Assembly (NCBI RefSeq): GCF_000264995.1
Contig: NW_006767434.1
Span: 1,886,004 to 1,950,003, forward strand
Source: Punctularia strigosozonata HHB-11173 SS5
Taxonomy: Eukaryota; Basidiomycota; Agaricomycetes; Corticiales; Punctulariaceae
Direction: 5' to 3'
DNA: 64,000 nt
Part shown: one piece after another, positions 48,034 to 59,304 of the stretch
How the letters are laid out: each line of letters starts with the position of its first letter
Numbering within the stretch: the first letter of the stretch is position 1
Program-made: the position numbers and the translations under genes
The notes under the pieces: model-generated
Databases searched by the model: none
What the model was told of the DNA's origin: nothing
What the model saw: only the letters and a program-made list of their open reading frames with translations

Positions 48034-49437
48034 ATGACTGTCGTCAAACGAGCGAACGCCCAAGAACTCGGGGCCAGTGCCACGACTTGGCTGGACATCT
48101 ATCTGTTTCGTGCGCAACATGCGACGCGTCCGTGTATATGACGAGGATTCACGTCGTCCACAGTGCAGATCCTCCCGGGCCATTTCCTCCTGCCGCTATT
48201 GGCAGGGACGTTCCTCTTCTCGAAGACGGCTGTCCGACATGCGACGCTCATAAATGTCGTGATCATCTTCATCTTCACTGACATTGTCAGCTGCTTCTTG
48301 TGGGTGCTGCTTCTTCAATATTGCCGAAGCGCTGCTGAAGTCTCGGTAGGCTATATGCTGGGAAGACGACGGGGCCCCAGCCCAGCCAAACCCTTTGCAT
48401 CGCCCAATTATCACTCCTCAACGGCCTCACAGCGGCGTACGTATAATTTCTATGATTATCACTGCCCAAACCCTCATCATTGTACAGATGGGCGGTCTCG
48501 ATCTCGATGCTCGTCTTGAACATCTGGTTCACGTTCAAGAGACTGGGCAAAGTTCCTACTACGCCGGCCCTGAAGTACGCCGTACGTATATACTGTTGCC
48601 TATGATCTGAGCCGCGTTCAAGCGTCCGCGTTAGATGGTTGCGGCACCCTACTTCGCCATGACCGTCTTCACGATAGCCGCAGGGGCTGTGAGTAACGCT
48701 TCAATCCGAGGAATCACGATCAGCTGAGTCGTCTATACAGCTCTCAGTCCACATGCCCGATCGGGTAAGCCGCGACCGCCGCTTCTTCTACTGCTCCATC
48801 GAATTCGACCCGTTGTACGCATCTCTCTCCTCCCTTACGTTGAGGATACAGCCATAACCGGACTTCTTGTATATCAGCTCGAGCTCCCTTGAAGGTTTCC
48901 AGGCTTTGGTTTGCTTGATTACGCTGGGCTTTGAAAGTACGCTGCATCACGCCATTCATCCCAGAGTTGAACACTGACAAAGAGCTCTAGTACATCTTGG
49001 CGTGACTCTCTGGCGCAACTGGCAAGCGTTGAAGCGCGCCGGCATGTCTTCGGGGTTGGACTATTACTTCCTCCTCCGTGTTTTCGTCTTCGGAGTATAC
49101 GTCCTCCTCGGCATGATGTCAGTGATCGGTTTTCTTATATTGAGAATACTCACTGACGTTACCTTGCCACAGCGTGAGCGCAGTGATGATATTCAGCCCC
49201 CAAAGCGTTTTCCCCGACATGTACGCTGCTTCGAGTAGGTCCTGTTGTATTCGTCGGTCTGCCCGTGGCTCATCAACCGCCACTCTTCCAGTCGGGCTCG
49301 TCGTGTTCCTTGTCTTTGGCACGCAACGAGACGTTATGCACGTTTGGTGCTTCTGGTCGAAGCCCAAGAACTCGCAAGAGCAAGACAAGTGGTCAGATTC
49401 TAGCAGCATCCCGGAAAAGCCGGTGGTCATCGTTTAA
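48034..49437 (+). CDS. Seven-helix-like membrane protein of an agaricomycete family
   Basis: Function unknown. Built from short exons: ATG 48034 (MTVVKRANAQELG, exon to 48109), then exon from 48164 QILPGHFLLPLLAGTFLFS, KTAVRHATLINVVIIF, LCIAQLSLLNGLTAA, AVSISMLVLNIWFTFKRL, MVAAPYFAMTVFTIAAGA, RVSRDRRFFYCSIEFDPF, ALVCLITLGFE, LGVTLWRNWQALKRAG, VFVFGVYVLLGM, SPQSVFPDMYAAS and FLVFGTQRDVMHVWCFWS. The C-terminal tail is polar. The layout (seven hydrophobic segments, an extracellular Cys, the F-G-T-Q-x-D and W-C-F-W end motifs) is a recurring agaricomycete pattern; receptor-like behaviour is inference. The reading stays open through all junctions, so I call it intact. Confidence 0.75.
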
Positions 49438-49710
49438 CTTATTCGTTCATCGCTGTACAATCCTTCTTTGTTATCCTTCCTTTCTATTCGTCCACCGGAC
49501 GTTCCTGCTTGCAGGATCCTATTACTTATTCTCATGGCAGCTTGACTATAACATTACCTCCTGTAGCTGTAGAGTTCGTCACAACGAGCTAAACATTAAT
49601 CAACTCTGCAACGGGCGTGGCTCACACAACATGCGCATGCATTGTAGCTGGTGAAAACATATAGATACAACACATCTTCCCTCTGTGAGGATCAGCAAGA
49701 AGGCGACTGA

Positions 49711-50439
49711 TCACGCCCCGGGGGCAACATATCGCAGCTCCTCCAGCCGCTGAATCTTCTGGTCGCCTTGGGACATCCATTTCCTCAACGTCTGGCCAAA
49801 CATCCCCATGACCCCCGCCGTACACCACCAAATCACCGTCGCCCAATCCCTGCCTGCCAGAAAGCTGAGGGACGGTATAATTGCGCTGCATATGAGCAAT
49901 CTGCGATATGACAACGACATTGGAAGAGGTATCACGCCTCGCTCGGTCAGCCACTCCTCCTCGTGTCTGGTGAGGAATAGAAGGCCGAAGCCGGCGTGGA
50001 GCGTGACCTGGAAGAGAACAAACACGGCGATGGAGGGCTTGGACCATTGCGTTCGAGACGGATCGGACGATAGGAAAGGCGCTAACGGACTGTCCGTATT
50101 GGGAGAGAAGAGGTAGACCAAATGCCTAGCATGAGATGATATCGAAATAAGCGCATATCAAAGCAAGTGTAATCAGCAACACGCACAAGAAGCCTGACAG
50201 GCCCAGCGTGAGCTGGTACATCAACGTATACTGATCGTTTCTCCGGCTGTTTTCAGTCTGGATGCTGTTTATCACCTCCTCCTGCTCTGTGGAAATATGT
50301 ATCCGTGGAGACAGCACTGCGACGCGAGAGCCGGACCTTGTTCGTCGAGAATGGGATCTTCATCCTGGTCATCCGTCTTGAACCGAAACGGGAGCCTTTT
50401 GCGGAGTGTTTCCGAGCCCGTAACAATAGTTGATGCCAT
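49711..50439 (-). CDS. Small conserved membrane protein, function unknown
   Basis: Three exons. ATG at 50439 starts MASTIVTGSETLRKRLPF and an acidic segment (DDQDEDPILDEQ); exon 2 has EEVINSIQTENSRRNDQYT and the first hydrophobic segment MYQLTLGLSGFL. Splicing with donor GTGCGT then gives HLVYLFSPNTDSPLAPF, followed by SIAVFVLFQVTLHAGFGLLF, ICSAIIPSLSFLAG and WATVIWWCTAGVMGMFGQTL. The C-terminus is charged. Three to four membrane helices with a cytosolic acidic N-terminus are predicted. I do not recognise the family. It lies 273 bp from the convergent 7TM gene and is divergent from the GST gene over 344 bp. Confidence 0.7.
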
Positions 50440-50783
50440 TATATCGTCTCAGGAGAGTCGGCAACCTTCGAACTAGACACCCAAAGAGCAAGCTAGATTA
50501 TAGGAATGTGATGGAAGTTCCGGTCAACATGCGGTCGTGCCACGACTACGAGCGGATTACGCAGGGTTAAGGTTATGTACTTATGCCAGCGTTTCTCAGC
50601 GTTCATCATGAATCCTCGAAGGCAGTCCGCGAATTGGTCTATCTACATGGGAAGCGATTGACAATCTGGATCTCTGCGGCCTGAACATCCCATGTTCTTT
50701 TCCGCACCCGTTGCTTGATATCGCGGTTCACAAGTCGCTGGAGCTCGCATTCACCCCCGGTAAACACAGGGACCGAGGGACCG

Positions 50784-51623
50784 ATGTCCAACGAGATTAT
50801 CTTCTACGACATAACTGCCCAAAGGTTGACGGCGGAAGAGCGTGCATGGAGTCCTAATACATGGAAAATAAGGTGCGTGGACAAGACTCGACGGCATCGA
50901 TGGTCAATATGTTGTTCCTGATACACTAACCGTAGGTATGCGCTCGCGTTCAAGGGTCTCCCATTCAAGACCATATGGGTTGAATTCCCTGACATCGCCG
51001 ACGTCTGCAAAAAAATCGGCGCACCGCCGACAGGAATCAGGGATGGTTCGCCGTCGTACACCCTACCCGTTATACAAGACCCATTGACAGGGAAGGTCAT
51101 CTCGGATTCGTGGGCTATCGCCGAATACCTCGACGATACCTACCCCGTTCGACCCCCGCTTTTCCCTCCGGGAACTCGCGGCCTGCAATGGGCGTTCACA
51201 GATACGGTGAAAGAGGTGGCTATTGGCGAGCTCATCGACAACATGATGTTCCCTACGTATCAACTACTCCGCCCGCGCAGTCAAGAATACTTCCGGCCTA
51301 CCCGCGAGAAGGTATACGGATGCAGATTGGAAGAGATTTCGACAGCCGAGACGCGCACCGAGCAATGGGCTAAGGTTGAAGCCGGGTTCACGAGGATCGC
51401 GGACGTGATCAAGAAAAACGGACAGGGAAGCCAGCATGTCATGGGTATCACGGCCAGTTTTTCGGACTTGTTCCTCGCGGCTTGGTTGGTGTGGATCAGG
51501 CAGGCCCTCGGCGGCGAGGAATGGGAGAATGTTCGATGCTGGAACGGTGGATTCTGGGGTAAGTTCATGGACGCGCTCAATGAGTATGCAGTCTTCGATG
51601 AGGGTTCAGAGTACGCTTCGTGA
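50784..51623 (+). CDS. Glutathione S-transferase (etherase/Ure2p-like, fungal class)
   Basis: Conjugates or reduces electrophiles with glutathione; relatives in wood-decay fungi act on lignin- and wood-derived compounds. ATG at 50784 (MSNEIIFYDITAQ). Thioredoxin-fold motif AWSPNTWKIR joins over one intron to YALAFKGLPFKTIWVEFP; then IGAPPT, YTLPVIQDPLTGKVISDS (glutathione-binding D-S), AIAEYLDDTYP, and the helical C-domain LQWAFTDTVKEVAIGELID with FSDLFLAAWLVWIRQALGG. The position usually holding a catalytic residue in SPNTWK is Ser, as in serine-type GSTs, and there is no Cys there. About 240 residues. Class assignment (GTE/Ure2p-like) is from motif resemblance only. Confidence 0.85.
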
Positions 51624-51844
51624 TGTGAACGTGATTGATACGTATCATGTGTTCTACCTTCCGTGAAAAAAGCCCAGGCCTTTGCTCTGCAGCACCGACA
51701 TTGCTACATATGCCCTTCGGGTGTCCTACAGAGAAAGTAAAGGATACAGACTCTGATATACCGAGCTCAAGGCTATTGTTGTCTTCACGATGCAAACAAT
51801 CCACACAGGAGCATGTGCAGAAATTATGTTCCTATTACATAGTA

Positions 51845-54300
51845 TTATTCGACATCGATGTTGATAATTTTGATGTCCTCGTAGGGTTTGTCTAGTTTGT
51901 TGGTCTTAACGTTCTCAATGGCATGAACGGTCTCCATACCGGAGAGCACGCGTCCGAATATTGTATGCTTCCTGTCCAACCAAGGCGTGGCGTTCGTAGT
52001 GATGAAGAACTGTGATCCATTCGTCCCTGGACCCGCGTTGGCCATACTAACTGCGTAAGGTCTGTACGATATCAGCAGATTGTCTAGAATGACAAGGCAA
52101 CAACACAGACCTGTCATGCTTGAGATCGTCAGAAAATTCGTCCTCGAACTCGTGTCCCCATATACTCGTTCCACCTGTACCATCTCCAAGCGGGTCGCCA
52201 GTCTGAATCATGAATTTGGGTATCACACGATGGAAGATGACGCCTTCGAAATAGCCACTCCTGGAGTGTCCGACGAAGTTCTCCACCGCTTTTGGCGCTT
52301 GTTGTGGGAACAAACGAATGTGGATATCACCGAGAGTTGTGTGGATGGTGGCACTGTTCGCCAGGGGCGAAGGTCCGTTGCGAGCAGCAGGAGCGTTGGA
52401 AGCGATAGTGAGCTCGTCTCTGGTGGGCTTCTCGTTAAAGACGTCACGATCGTCCGACTTCTCATCCCTGATGTGGTTTGTGGTCAACGCAAAGGACCGC
52501 CTCCAGTCACCAGTACTCACTCAGGCTCTGATCGGCTGAAGATATAGAATCTCTGGCGCTTGTAGCCAGTGCAGAACAAGGTAGGGTCACGAACTCCTTT
52601 CTCTGCAAGGAGTGGGTTGGCAGAGGCAGCCATCGCCTGCGAGCATCATCAGGAACGTCTAAACAAGAGCCGAGGGTGCATACCGTTGTCGTGAGACCTT
52701 TCTTTGCGGGTGCACCTTGATACAATGCGAGATTCATCCATCGCACAGTCTCATCCTTGCCTAGCAGGCGTACTACACGATTTGTCACTGTGTTGACCAC
52801 TGATGTCACTCGTCAGTCTCTGTCATTGTTGTCATATCACACATTGCATACCTTTGATTCCGAGCAACGTCGGGTACAGCAGCATTGCACCACTTTCGTC
52901 CCATACGACGTTGATCCATCTCCCAGGGATCTTGCCATCGGGGCCCGGTAAGTCCAGTTCCTTCTCGACTGCCAACCTCCGTCCAAACTCCATGTCTTCC
53001 ACCTTGTAAACCGCCGTCCCTGCTTGCTGCATCTCTTGGATAGCTGTCAGAGACTCATCGTATTTGCGTGTGAGCTTGCCCGACAGGAAGGAGAATATCC
53101 TAATTTGACGGTCTGGTAGGGAGAAAGTGGCAAACGAGTTCATGTCCGGGGAAAGTGTGATACAAGTAGGAGTTGACTTGGACTAAAAGGGTTCGATCAC
53201 GTCAGTGTGGCTGGGTTTGTCTGACAGGCTAGGAATTACCTTCTTGAACTCGTAGAGATCGGTAGAGCTTTTGAAAGACCAGAGTCCGGGAACGCTCTTG
53301 GGAGGCTCAAAGGGTTCAGACGGCCTCCAGTATTCGACGAAACCTTCCTCATCTGCTGAGATGACCGTGTCATATCGGTCGTTGTACTACAGTGCATCAG
53401 CTTGCGTATTCAGGTCGAGAGAAGCCTACCCACAGTCATCACATGAACGGGGAAGCGGTGCAGTTTATCCAGGGTCTCGAGGGGCGTTCCGTCGCCTCTG
53501 CCATCGTATATACGGACAATGCCTGAGTTCTGTTCAGATCTGCACAATCATTAACAGGAACTGAGCACGAGGTTATCCAATGAACGTACACTGCTAGCAG
53601 ACCTTGAGCTTGGCCACGTCGATGCACCCAGCAGCACGCATGCGGGATGTAGGGCAGATTTATCATGTTGATCATGTCTACGCATTGTCAGATGATGCTG
53701 CCTGCATTGTATTGCGAAGGCCAGCGCACCGAAGTTCCCCACGTCGAAAACTTTCACGCTACCATCGTCGGCTGCGCTCGCAAAGAGCTGACCATCCACA
53801 CTGGCAGACACGGCCACGATCTGCGTAAGGTGGGCGCGGTAGTGCTTTACGAACTCGATTCCCGACTCTTGCTTCTTCCAAAACTTCAAATGCCCGTCCA
53901 CGGAGGTCGTAATGAGGAATTCGGTTCTGTGCATTCGTCAGCGCTTGTTGTGACACACCGCGACTACATAGGCTTACTTCGTCATTACACAGAAGTTTAT
54001 GACCTCTCTGTGCATGAAACTTTTATAGTATCTGTCTGCGCTAGGGAGGTGTTCCAAGTATAACTTCTCGTGCGGAAGTACTGAGGGAATATAAGCCATG
54101 GGCAACATCAATGCATATCGGAAAAACACACCCTTGCGTTTCTTCTTTACCGCGCCGTCTCCCGCAGGCTGGGGCATAGGTCCGACGTCGTCGTCGTCGT
54201 CCGACTCGTCCTTGACGGGAACGTCGCGTTGCGGGCTAGTCTCTTCCTCTTCGCGAGCGCGTTTTCCGAGGGTAGCGCCATCTTGTTCGTCGTTGGACAT
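51845..54300 (-). CDS. WD40-cyclophilin, PPWD1 type
   Basis: Peptidyl-prolyl isomerase associated with the spliceosome. ATG at 54300 ([17 protein letters not shown]), an acidic/basic nuclear-looking N-terminus ending KKKRK, then the WD part: [60 protein letters not shown] (in two pieces here), [54 protein letters not shown], and [13 protein letters not shown]. The C-terminal cyclophilin domain has [39 protein letters not shown] (catalytic Arg), [19 protein letters not shown] (Trp of the cyclosporin pocket) and [14 protein letters not shown]. About eight introns. All active-site residues expected for a functional isomerase are visible. Confidence 0.93.
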
Positions 54301-54690
54301 GGCAATAGAATTAGGACGAGACGTCAAACAGTTGAAGCGGGGGCAACGCGAGAGGCAATGTCCAGCTATGCCAGTCGCGTGGCTGGTGGTGGCAGTGAAC
54401 GAGTTGGAGGCAGTCCTGATTTTCTCTCCTCAGGCTTTGCCCTTCCGAAGTATCACTGAAACTTGCTGTTGAACTTGGATGACCTCTAATTTATCATGGT
54501 CTTGGACGATCTACATGCAGTGAACATATTTATACAGCAAGAATCGCAAAAGATTCCTAGGCTTCGTCGTATGAAACAGGTCCAATGTATGAGATTCAGC
54601 ACGGACGTAGCTCTGGTGGTACTCGGAATACGGTATTATCGCGACGTATTATATACGACCGGGCCATGTTTATGTTGACTGCGAGATCAC
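54301..54690. promoter_or_regulatory. Divergent region upstream of the WD40-cyclophilin gene
   Basis: About 390 bp that must hold the WD40-cyclophilin promoter and probably the first exon and promoter of the following plus-strand gene, whose start I could not place. Confidence 0.4.
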
Positions 54691-55614
54691 TTGTATAGGG
54701 CCGCGTATCTCGTCGATGTGCTGCCCACTCAAGAGCCTGAACGTAATGCCATCGACGACCTCCTTAACCGTATAAAGCAGGTTAGTGCCGAGTACTGTAC
54801 TGCCGTTTCCCATCCTGAGCTGTGCTATAGCATCTCTGCTTTGCATGTTGCATTGGGCATATATTCCACGATGACCTCGAACAGTCATTTGTCGTGAACA
54901 CGAAACTAGCAGCAGAGATTCTCTCCCGCCAAAATCCGCCTTATTCTCCCGCCACTGAAGCCAACATGAGCACCTCATTGTGGCCCTTTTTCATCTCCCT
55001 GAAGGACCCTCCAATAATCGTACGAGATCATTACCATGTTCCACGGTACGCAATAGGAGTTCTGGAACTGATTTATGGTCATGCAGATCCCGCCGCCGCA
55101 TGATGTGCTGCATGCGCTTCGATCAGTCATCTCTACGCTCAACGACGGTGACTGCGATCCACGCAACTCAATCAACGTACAGGCGATCTTGCACAACGGG
55201 ACACAGACACTCATTCCTCTCGCCGGACTACTCCTGGAGTACCCGGTGTCTTACGTTCCGCAGTCTCCCGACCAGGCTACTTTCCTGTCATGCGTCCCAT
55301 TAGACGTCTATCAGGTGTTACTATGCTTGGACTCTCACTACTCCCCGCATCGATGTCACCCACCGGACGACGGACTTGTGGGGACAGAATTTGACTCTCC
55401 CCCTAATCCGCATATATTGCTCCAGTTTTCTTGCCCGTGTTCCATCGGGGGCGATCCTAACAATACTGATCTCGCCCCGTCTGTACTACGTGACAGACTG
55501 ATTGCTCACTTCGCTCACCGGCTCGAGGACGGATTGGCACTTGATCATGCGGAAATAACAAGCCGTTTAATTGTCACCCACAGGACCAAATTACTCGACC
55601 GAGTTGCTCTATAG
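54691..55614 (+). CDS. Possible UPF0739/DUF4504 (C1orf74-like) protein, start unresolved
   Basis: Three exons can be followed: one with AAYLVDVLPTQEPERNAIDD; one with DDLEQSFVVNTKLAAEILS and LWPFFISLKDPPII; and, after an intron from about 55019 (donor GTACGA) to 55087, IPPPHDVLHALRSVISTL, TLIPLAGLLLEYPVSYVPQ and FLSCVPLDVYQVLL with a polar C-terminus to the stop at 55614. The L-L-x-Y-P-V-S-Y-V-P and C-V-P-L-D-V-Y words recall the UPF0739 family of unknown function, which is a weak match. The first exon is missing: the frame before 54691 is closed and has no ATG, so the true start is probably upstream past an intron. It could also be a lineage-specific protein. Confidence 0.45.
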
Positions 55615-55775
55615 AAGTCCCGATAATGCCCAGTAGGGACCAATCATCGCATTTCTCGTCGGGCGCACTAGGATTTTTGCCTTGGTCCTCATGTATATTT
55701 TGACTGCCTGCTTCCATTCGCACTGTTCGGGCCCGCATCTTGATACGTATCGGTTCCATAACCACGCACGGGCTA

Positions 55776-57098
55776 TTAATGATCGCGATTGACATTGGCA
55801 ATGCGATAACGTGGCCAATCACTTGTTTCAACGCAATCATATGGCTTTCTTACTAGGTCAGCTTTCTCAATCTGGCCAGAACACAGACTGCTCACCCAAA
55901 ATTCAGACTGTAGATCGATGTTCCTCACTGCACACTCCGCCTTCATGATCGGAGACTCGCCGTCAGAGACCGTGACCACGCGCAGGTGCGGCAGGCGTCT
56001 GATGATCTCCAACCAAAGATCCAGGTTCTCCTTGTTCATCTGCAACGCGTCTACTGCCAAATGCTGCAGCGTTTCTGGCAGGGAGAGCAGAGAAGGTCCT
56101 TGGCTTGCGGCTGAATAATCCCATACATTATTGAGGATAAGCTCCTTGAGCCGCGGGTATTTTTTTTTTCTACCAGCTCTGGGGAGGGAATGCCGTTGGA
56201 TTCATCACGAACAAACGGAGGGACTCGAGGTAATTTCTGTGCTGGCGGAGCAACCTCCCTACCGGAACCTTCGGCCCTCGTATTTCAAGGGACTTTAGAT
56301 GGCCGACGGAGCTCGCGAGAATAAGAGGCGTGACGGTGTGCCAGCCTGCTAAGCGTGTTTTCATCCAAGTAAACTCCTTGAGCCGGAGCTGGGGAAGCGG
56401 TGATCCGTCGTAGTCCGGTATGCGACCCCCGCCGATGAGTGCGAGGCCGTGAATCGTAGATGCAAATATGGGGAGGAGCTGCCAAGGTGTGCGGTCTCCA
56501 TCATCTGCCCATGTAGCAATGGTGAGATATTCAATGACAGGGGGCGCAGTGAGCTGCATCAACACCTCCTCATCAAGGGAGAACAAAGCTATCCCTTGAG
56601 AGTTGTCCTGCCCTTTCATCGATTTTACACAGAGGTGGTAAAGGTGGCGAGGGCATGACTGCAAGGTTTCCACAAGGTCTCTCGTGTTGGGACGCCTAGA
56701 CAAGTCATCTGGTGAACTGACTTCGTCTCCGACGTCCGCGTTGGTCCGCATTTCCGACGAAGTTCGCTCGTTGCCAACGTGGATTGTCATTCTGCAAACA
56801 GGTCCTCTGAGCCATCTCCCGCGCTCCGTCAAATTCGTTACAGTCGCTTGAAAGCGACGGACTTGTTTCCTTGTGGACAAAACGACGTGGCGGAAGAGTA
56901 GACTGTAGAGGCTGCCAGTGCCGCCCACAGCCGGCAAACTTCGCTGAAGGCTCGCAGCGGGCGGAGGTCTAGAACAGGATCGCCGTTGTATCCATGCATC
57001 ATATTTGGGCTGCCGATGGGCGACACTGCATCTTGTAGTTCGAAGTCAAGATGTCCGAGTATCATGAAGAGAAGGTCCTCCGGCCATCGTTTACTCAT
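55776..57098 (-). pseudogene. F-box gene copy, disrupted
   Basis: Paralogue of the adjacent intact F-box gene. ATG at 57098 (MSKRWPEDLLFMILGHLDF), then LRAFSEVCRLWAALAAS, LLFRHVVLSTRKQVRRF, RLPDYDG-like GGRIPDYDGSPLPQLRLKEF, SSVGHLKSLEIRGPKVPVG, and the C-terminal LKELILNNVWDYSA with LSLPETLQHLAVDALQ. Compared with the neighbour, the reading frame shifts once just after LAAS (about 56908). A TAG follows PPQSW (56171-56173), and the adjacent A-run (T-run at 56160-56169 on the plus strand) puts the rest out of frame. With several lesions it is most likely a pseudogene. A run-length sequencing error could explain one lesion but not all three. Confidence 0.75.
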
Positions 57099-57608
57099 GA
57101 CGACAGGCGAGAGGCCAAAGGTGCGCAGAACGATGATGCTCGCCCTATCGCAATGGCTCATATACTATCGGGCAAGTTCACATGCGGACTCATGTATGTC
57201 CGAGCACACCGGGAATTAACGCCCTCACCCCCGCCGGACCAATCCTTTGAAATGATCAATACTGCTTTCCCGTTACTGATGACACAGGTATGTGTCATTG
57301 GGGGCTGCGCTCGGTACACTGTGCACACAGACCAGACATCTGGTGACTTGAAGGAAGGGCCCCACGACCCAACGATACGATGCGAGTAGAGGGACAACTG
57401 CAAAAGACATGTTCGAGACCGAGGCAATCTTCGCTGAACTTGTGTCGAACCATGTGTACCGCCGATGTGTGATATCTTTGTAACGCCGCTCCCACTCATC
57501 TACGGGGCCCAATCTAAGGGTGCCTCAACTCGAAACGGTGAGGGAGTACCGTTCCACAGGTATACATGCCGATTCGAGCTCGAAATTGCTAATGATCGCG
57601 GCTGATAT
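57099..57608. other. Spacer between the two F-box copies
   Basis: About 510 bp from the pseudogene start to the stop of the intact copy. Nothing recognisable; short frames only. Confidence 0.45.
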
Positions 57609-58937
57609 TCACCATGCGAAATCGAGGATACACGCCCGATCCCAAGCAATCGTATGGCTGAGTAACATGGAAGCAGCGAGTGTGTTTAGCGACAGCATCG
57701 TGCAGATGATACCAAGTTCACTGACCCAGTACGCAGTTCGGACCTCGATACCACGTCTTGTACACTCAACCGCTATGATACGAGCGTCCTTTTCCGTGAC
57801 CGTAACTGCGCGTAAATTGGGCAGGCGTCGTACGACCGCCAAAAAAACCCCCAAATTTTCCTTGCTCTCCTCGAAACCTTGCAGCCCGTCCACTGCCAAA
57901 TGCTGTAATGTCGTCGGAAGGGATAGCAATGACCTCCCCTGACCGGAGGCAGAATAATCCGAGACCTTCTCTAAGATCAACTCCTTAAGCCTAGGAAACT
58001 CCGACCAGATTTGGGCAGGGAACTTGGAGGCACTCAAGCGACTCAAACGGAGCGACTCGAGGTCCGTTCGGTGCTGCCGGACAACTTCGCCAACGTGAAC
58101 CTTCCGCCCGTGTATCTCGAGTGACTTCAAATGGCCGATAGAATTGGAGAGCAGACGAGGAACGAAGTTCCAACCACCGGGGTCCGGTTTCGTCCAGATG
58201 AACTCGGTCAGGCGAAGTTCTGAAAGCGCCGGCCCATTGTAGTCCGGTAGGCGCCCTGTTCCGATGAGAGCCAGCGACCGGACCGTAGGTGCGAACAAGG
58301 GGAGCAGCTCCCAGGGGGTGAGATCGGGTTTCTCCGAACATGAGTGAAGCGTAAGGCAGGTAACAGACAGCGCCTTTTTGATTCTCTTCATTTCGTTTTT
58401 GTCAAGCCCGAATGTATCCCGCTGTGCCTCGATCGTAGAGAGGGGCGATCCAGGCTTTCCCTTGACGGACAACACGCAGAGTTGGTATAGGCTCGACGGA
58501 GGCCACGACCGCAGTAGTTTGCTGAATTCTCTTGAGTTGGGACGTTCCGTCAAATACTTCTGCTGAAGATAACCCATGCCGTATAGTTCCGCGCGGAAGG
58601 ATGTTTCGGAGCCAAGGTAGATCGTGATTCTGCATACTGCTGCCCTCAGTTGCCTGCCGCGTTTCGTCGAGCTCTTGGTCGCAGCAAGAAACCTATAAAC
58701 CTGTCTTGCCCTGTGCAATACGACGTGGCGGAACAGCAAAGGCTGTGCCAGGGATGCCCACAATTTGCACACCTCGCTAAACGCTCGCAAACTATGCGAA
58801 TCCAGAGCTGAATGACTATTATGGGCGTGCATGTCGTTCATGAGGGTGGGCGACGGGGAGAGTTTGAAGTCGAGACGTTCGAGAACCATGAGCAGGACAT
58901 CTGTTGGCAACGGCATGACCGTATGAGCGGAAGTCAT
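57609..58937 (-). CDS. F-box protein, intact tandem copy
   Basis: Single exon. The likely start is the ATG at 58937 (MTSAHTVMPLPTDVLLM), which directly precedes the F-box; an upstream in-frame ATG at 59063 would add about 42 residues. The F-box-like segment MPLPTDVLLMVLERLDF is followed by LRAFSEVCKLWASLAQPLLF and a conserved RHVVLHRARQVYRFL. The C-terminal half is an irregular leucine-rich array: LTLHSCSEKPDLTPWELL, SLALIGTGRLPDYNGPALS, IGHLKSLEIHGRKVHVG, FPRLKELILEKVSDYSAS, LPTTLQHLAVDGLQGFE and LPNLRAVTVTEKDAR. SCF-ligase adaptor by family. It forms a tandem with the disrupted copy just downstream in transcription order; the two share the motif order closely. Confidence 0.83.
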   Translation of the reverse strand: MTSAHTVMPLPTDVLLMVLERLDFKLSPSPTLMNDMHAHNSHSALDSHSLRAFSEVCKLWASLAQPLLFRHVVLHRARQVYRFLAATKSSTKRGRQLRAAVCRITIYLGSETSFRAELYGMGYLQQKYLTERPNSREFSKLLRSWPPSSLYQLCVLSVKGKPGSPLSTIEAQRDTFGLDKNEMKRIKKALSVTCLTLHSCSEKPDLTPWELLPLFAPTVRSLALIGTGRLPDYNGPALSELRLTEFIWTKPDPGGWNFVPRLLSNSIGHLKSLEIHGRKVHVGEVVRQHRTDLESLRLSRLSASKFPAQIWSEFPRLKELILEKVSDYSASGQGRSLLSLPTTLQHLAVDGLQGFEESKENLGVFLAVVRRLPNLRAVTVTEKDARIIAVECTRRGIEVRTAYWVSELGIICTMLSLNTLAASMLLSHTIAWDRACILDFAW

Positions 58938-59304
58938 AGCGAGCACTGTTGTCCATCTTTCAATATTTGAGTAGGTTTGCGCGGCGGCATGAGTAGCTTC
59001 GTTTGATGACGGCCCCGAGAAGATATAAAGCACGAGGGACGACAGATGCGACGCCTTGATCATCAATCATATGTGATAGCGGGCCTGACTGCTTTTCCCA
59101 CTTGCGAGCGTTGTCAGTTCCCCAATCATCATTGTAAGGTGTTTGTGCGCCTAGTGTGCACCCAACGTGGTGGCAGGAAGGACGATCAACGAGGACCTGC
59201 TTTACTCCCGCGGTCAAATATTAATGCTTACGCGTCTGAGCTGACATTCATTCATATGGCTCCTTTCATGATCCACTACTTATACTGAGCATACTCGCAT
59301 TAAC

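Noticed and set aside
48830-48960. A 17-nt microexon with 34- and 37-bp introns in the 7TM gene.
   Set aside because: A single 63-bp intron followed by a 59-nt exon (SSSLEGFQALVCLITLGFE) explains the same bases with consensus sites and the expected family sequence.
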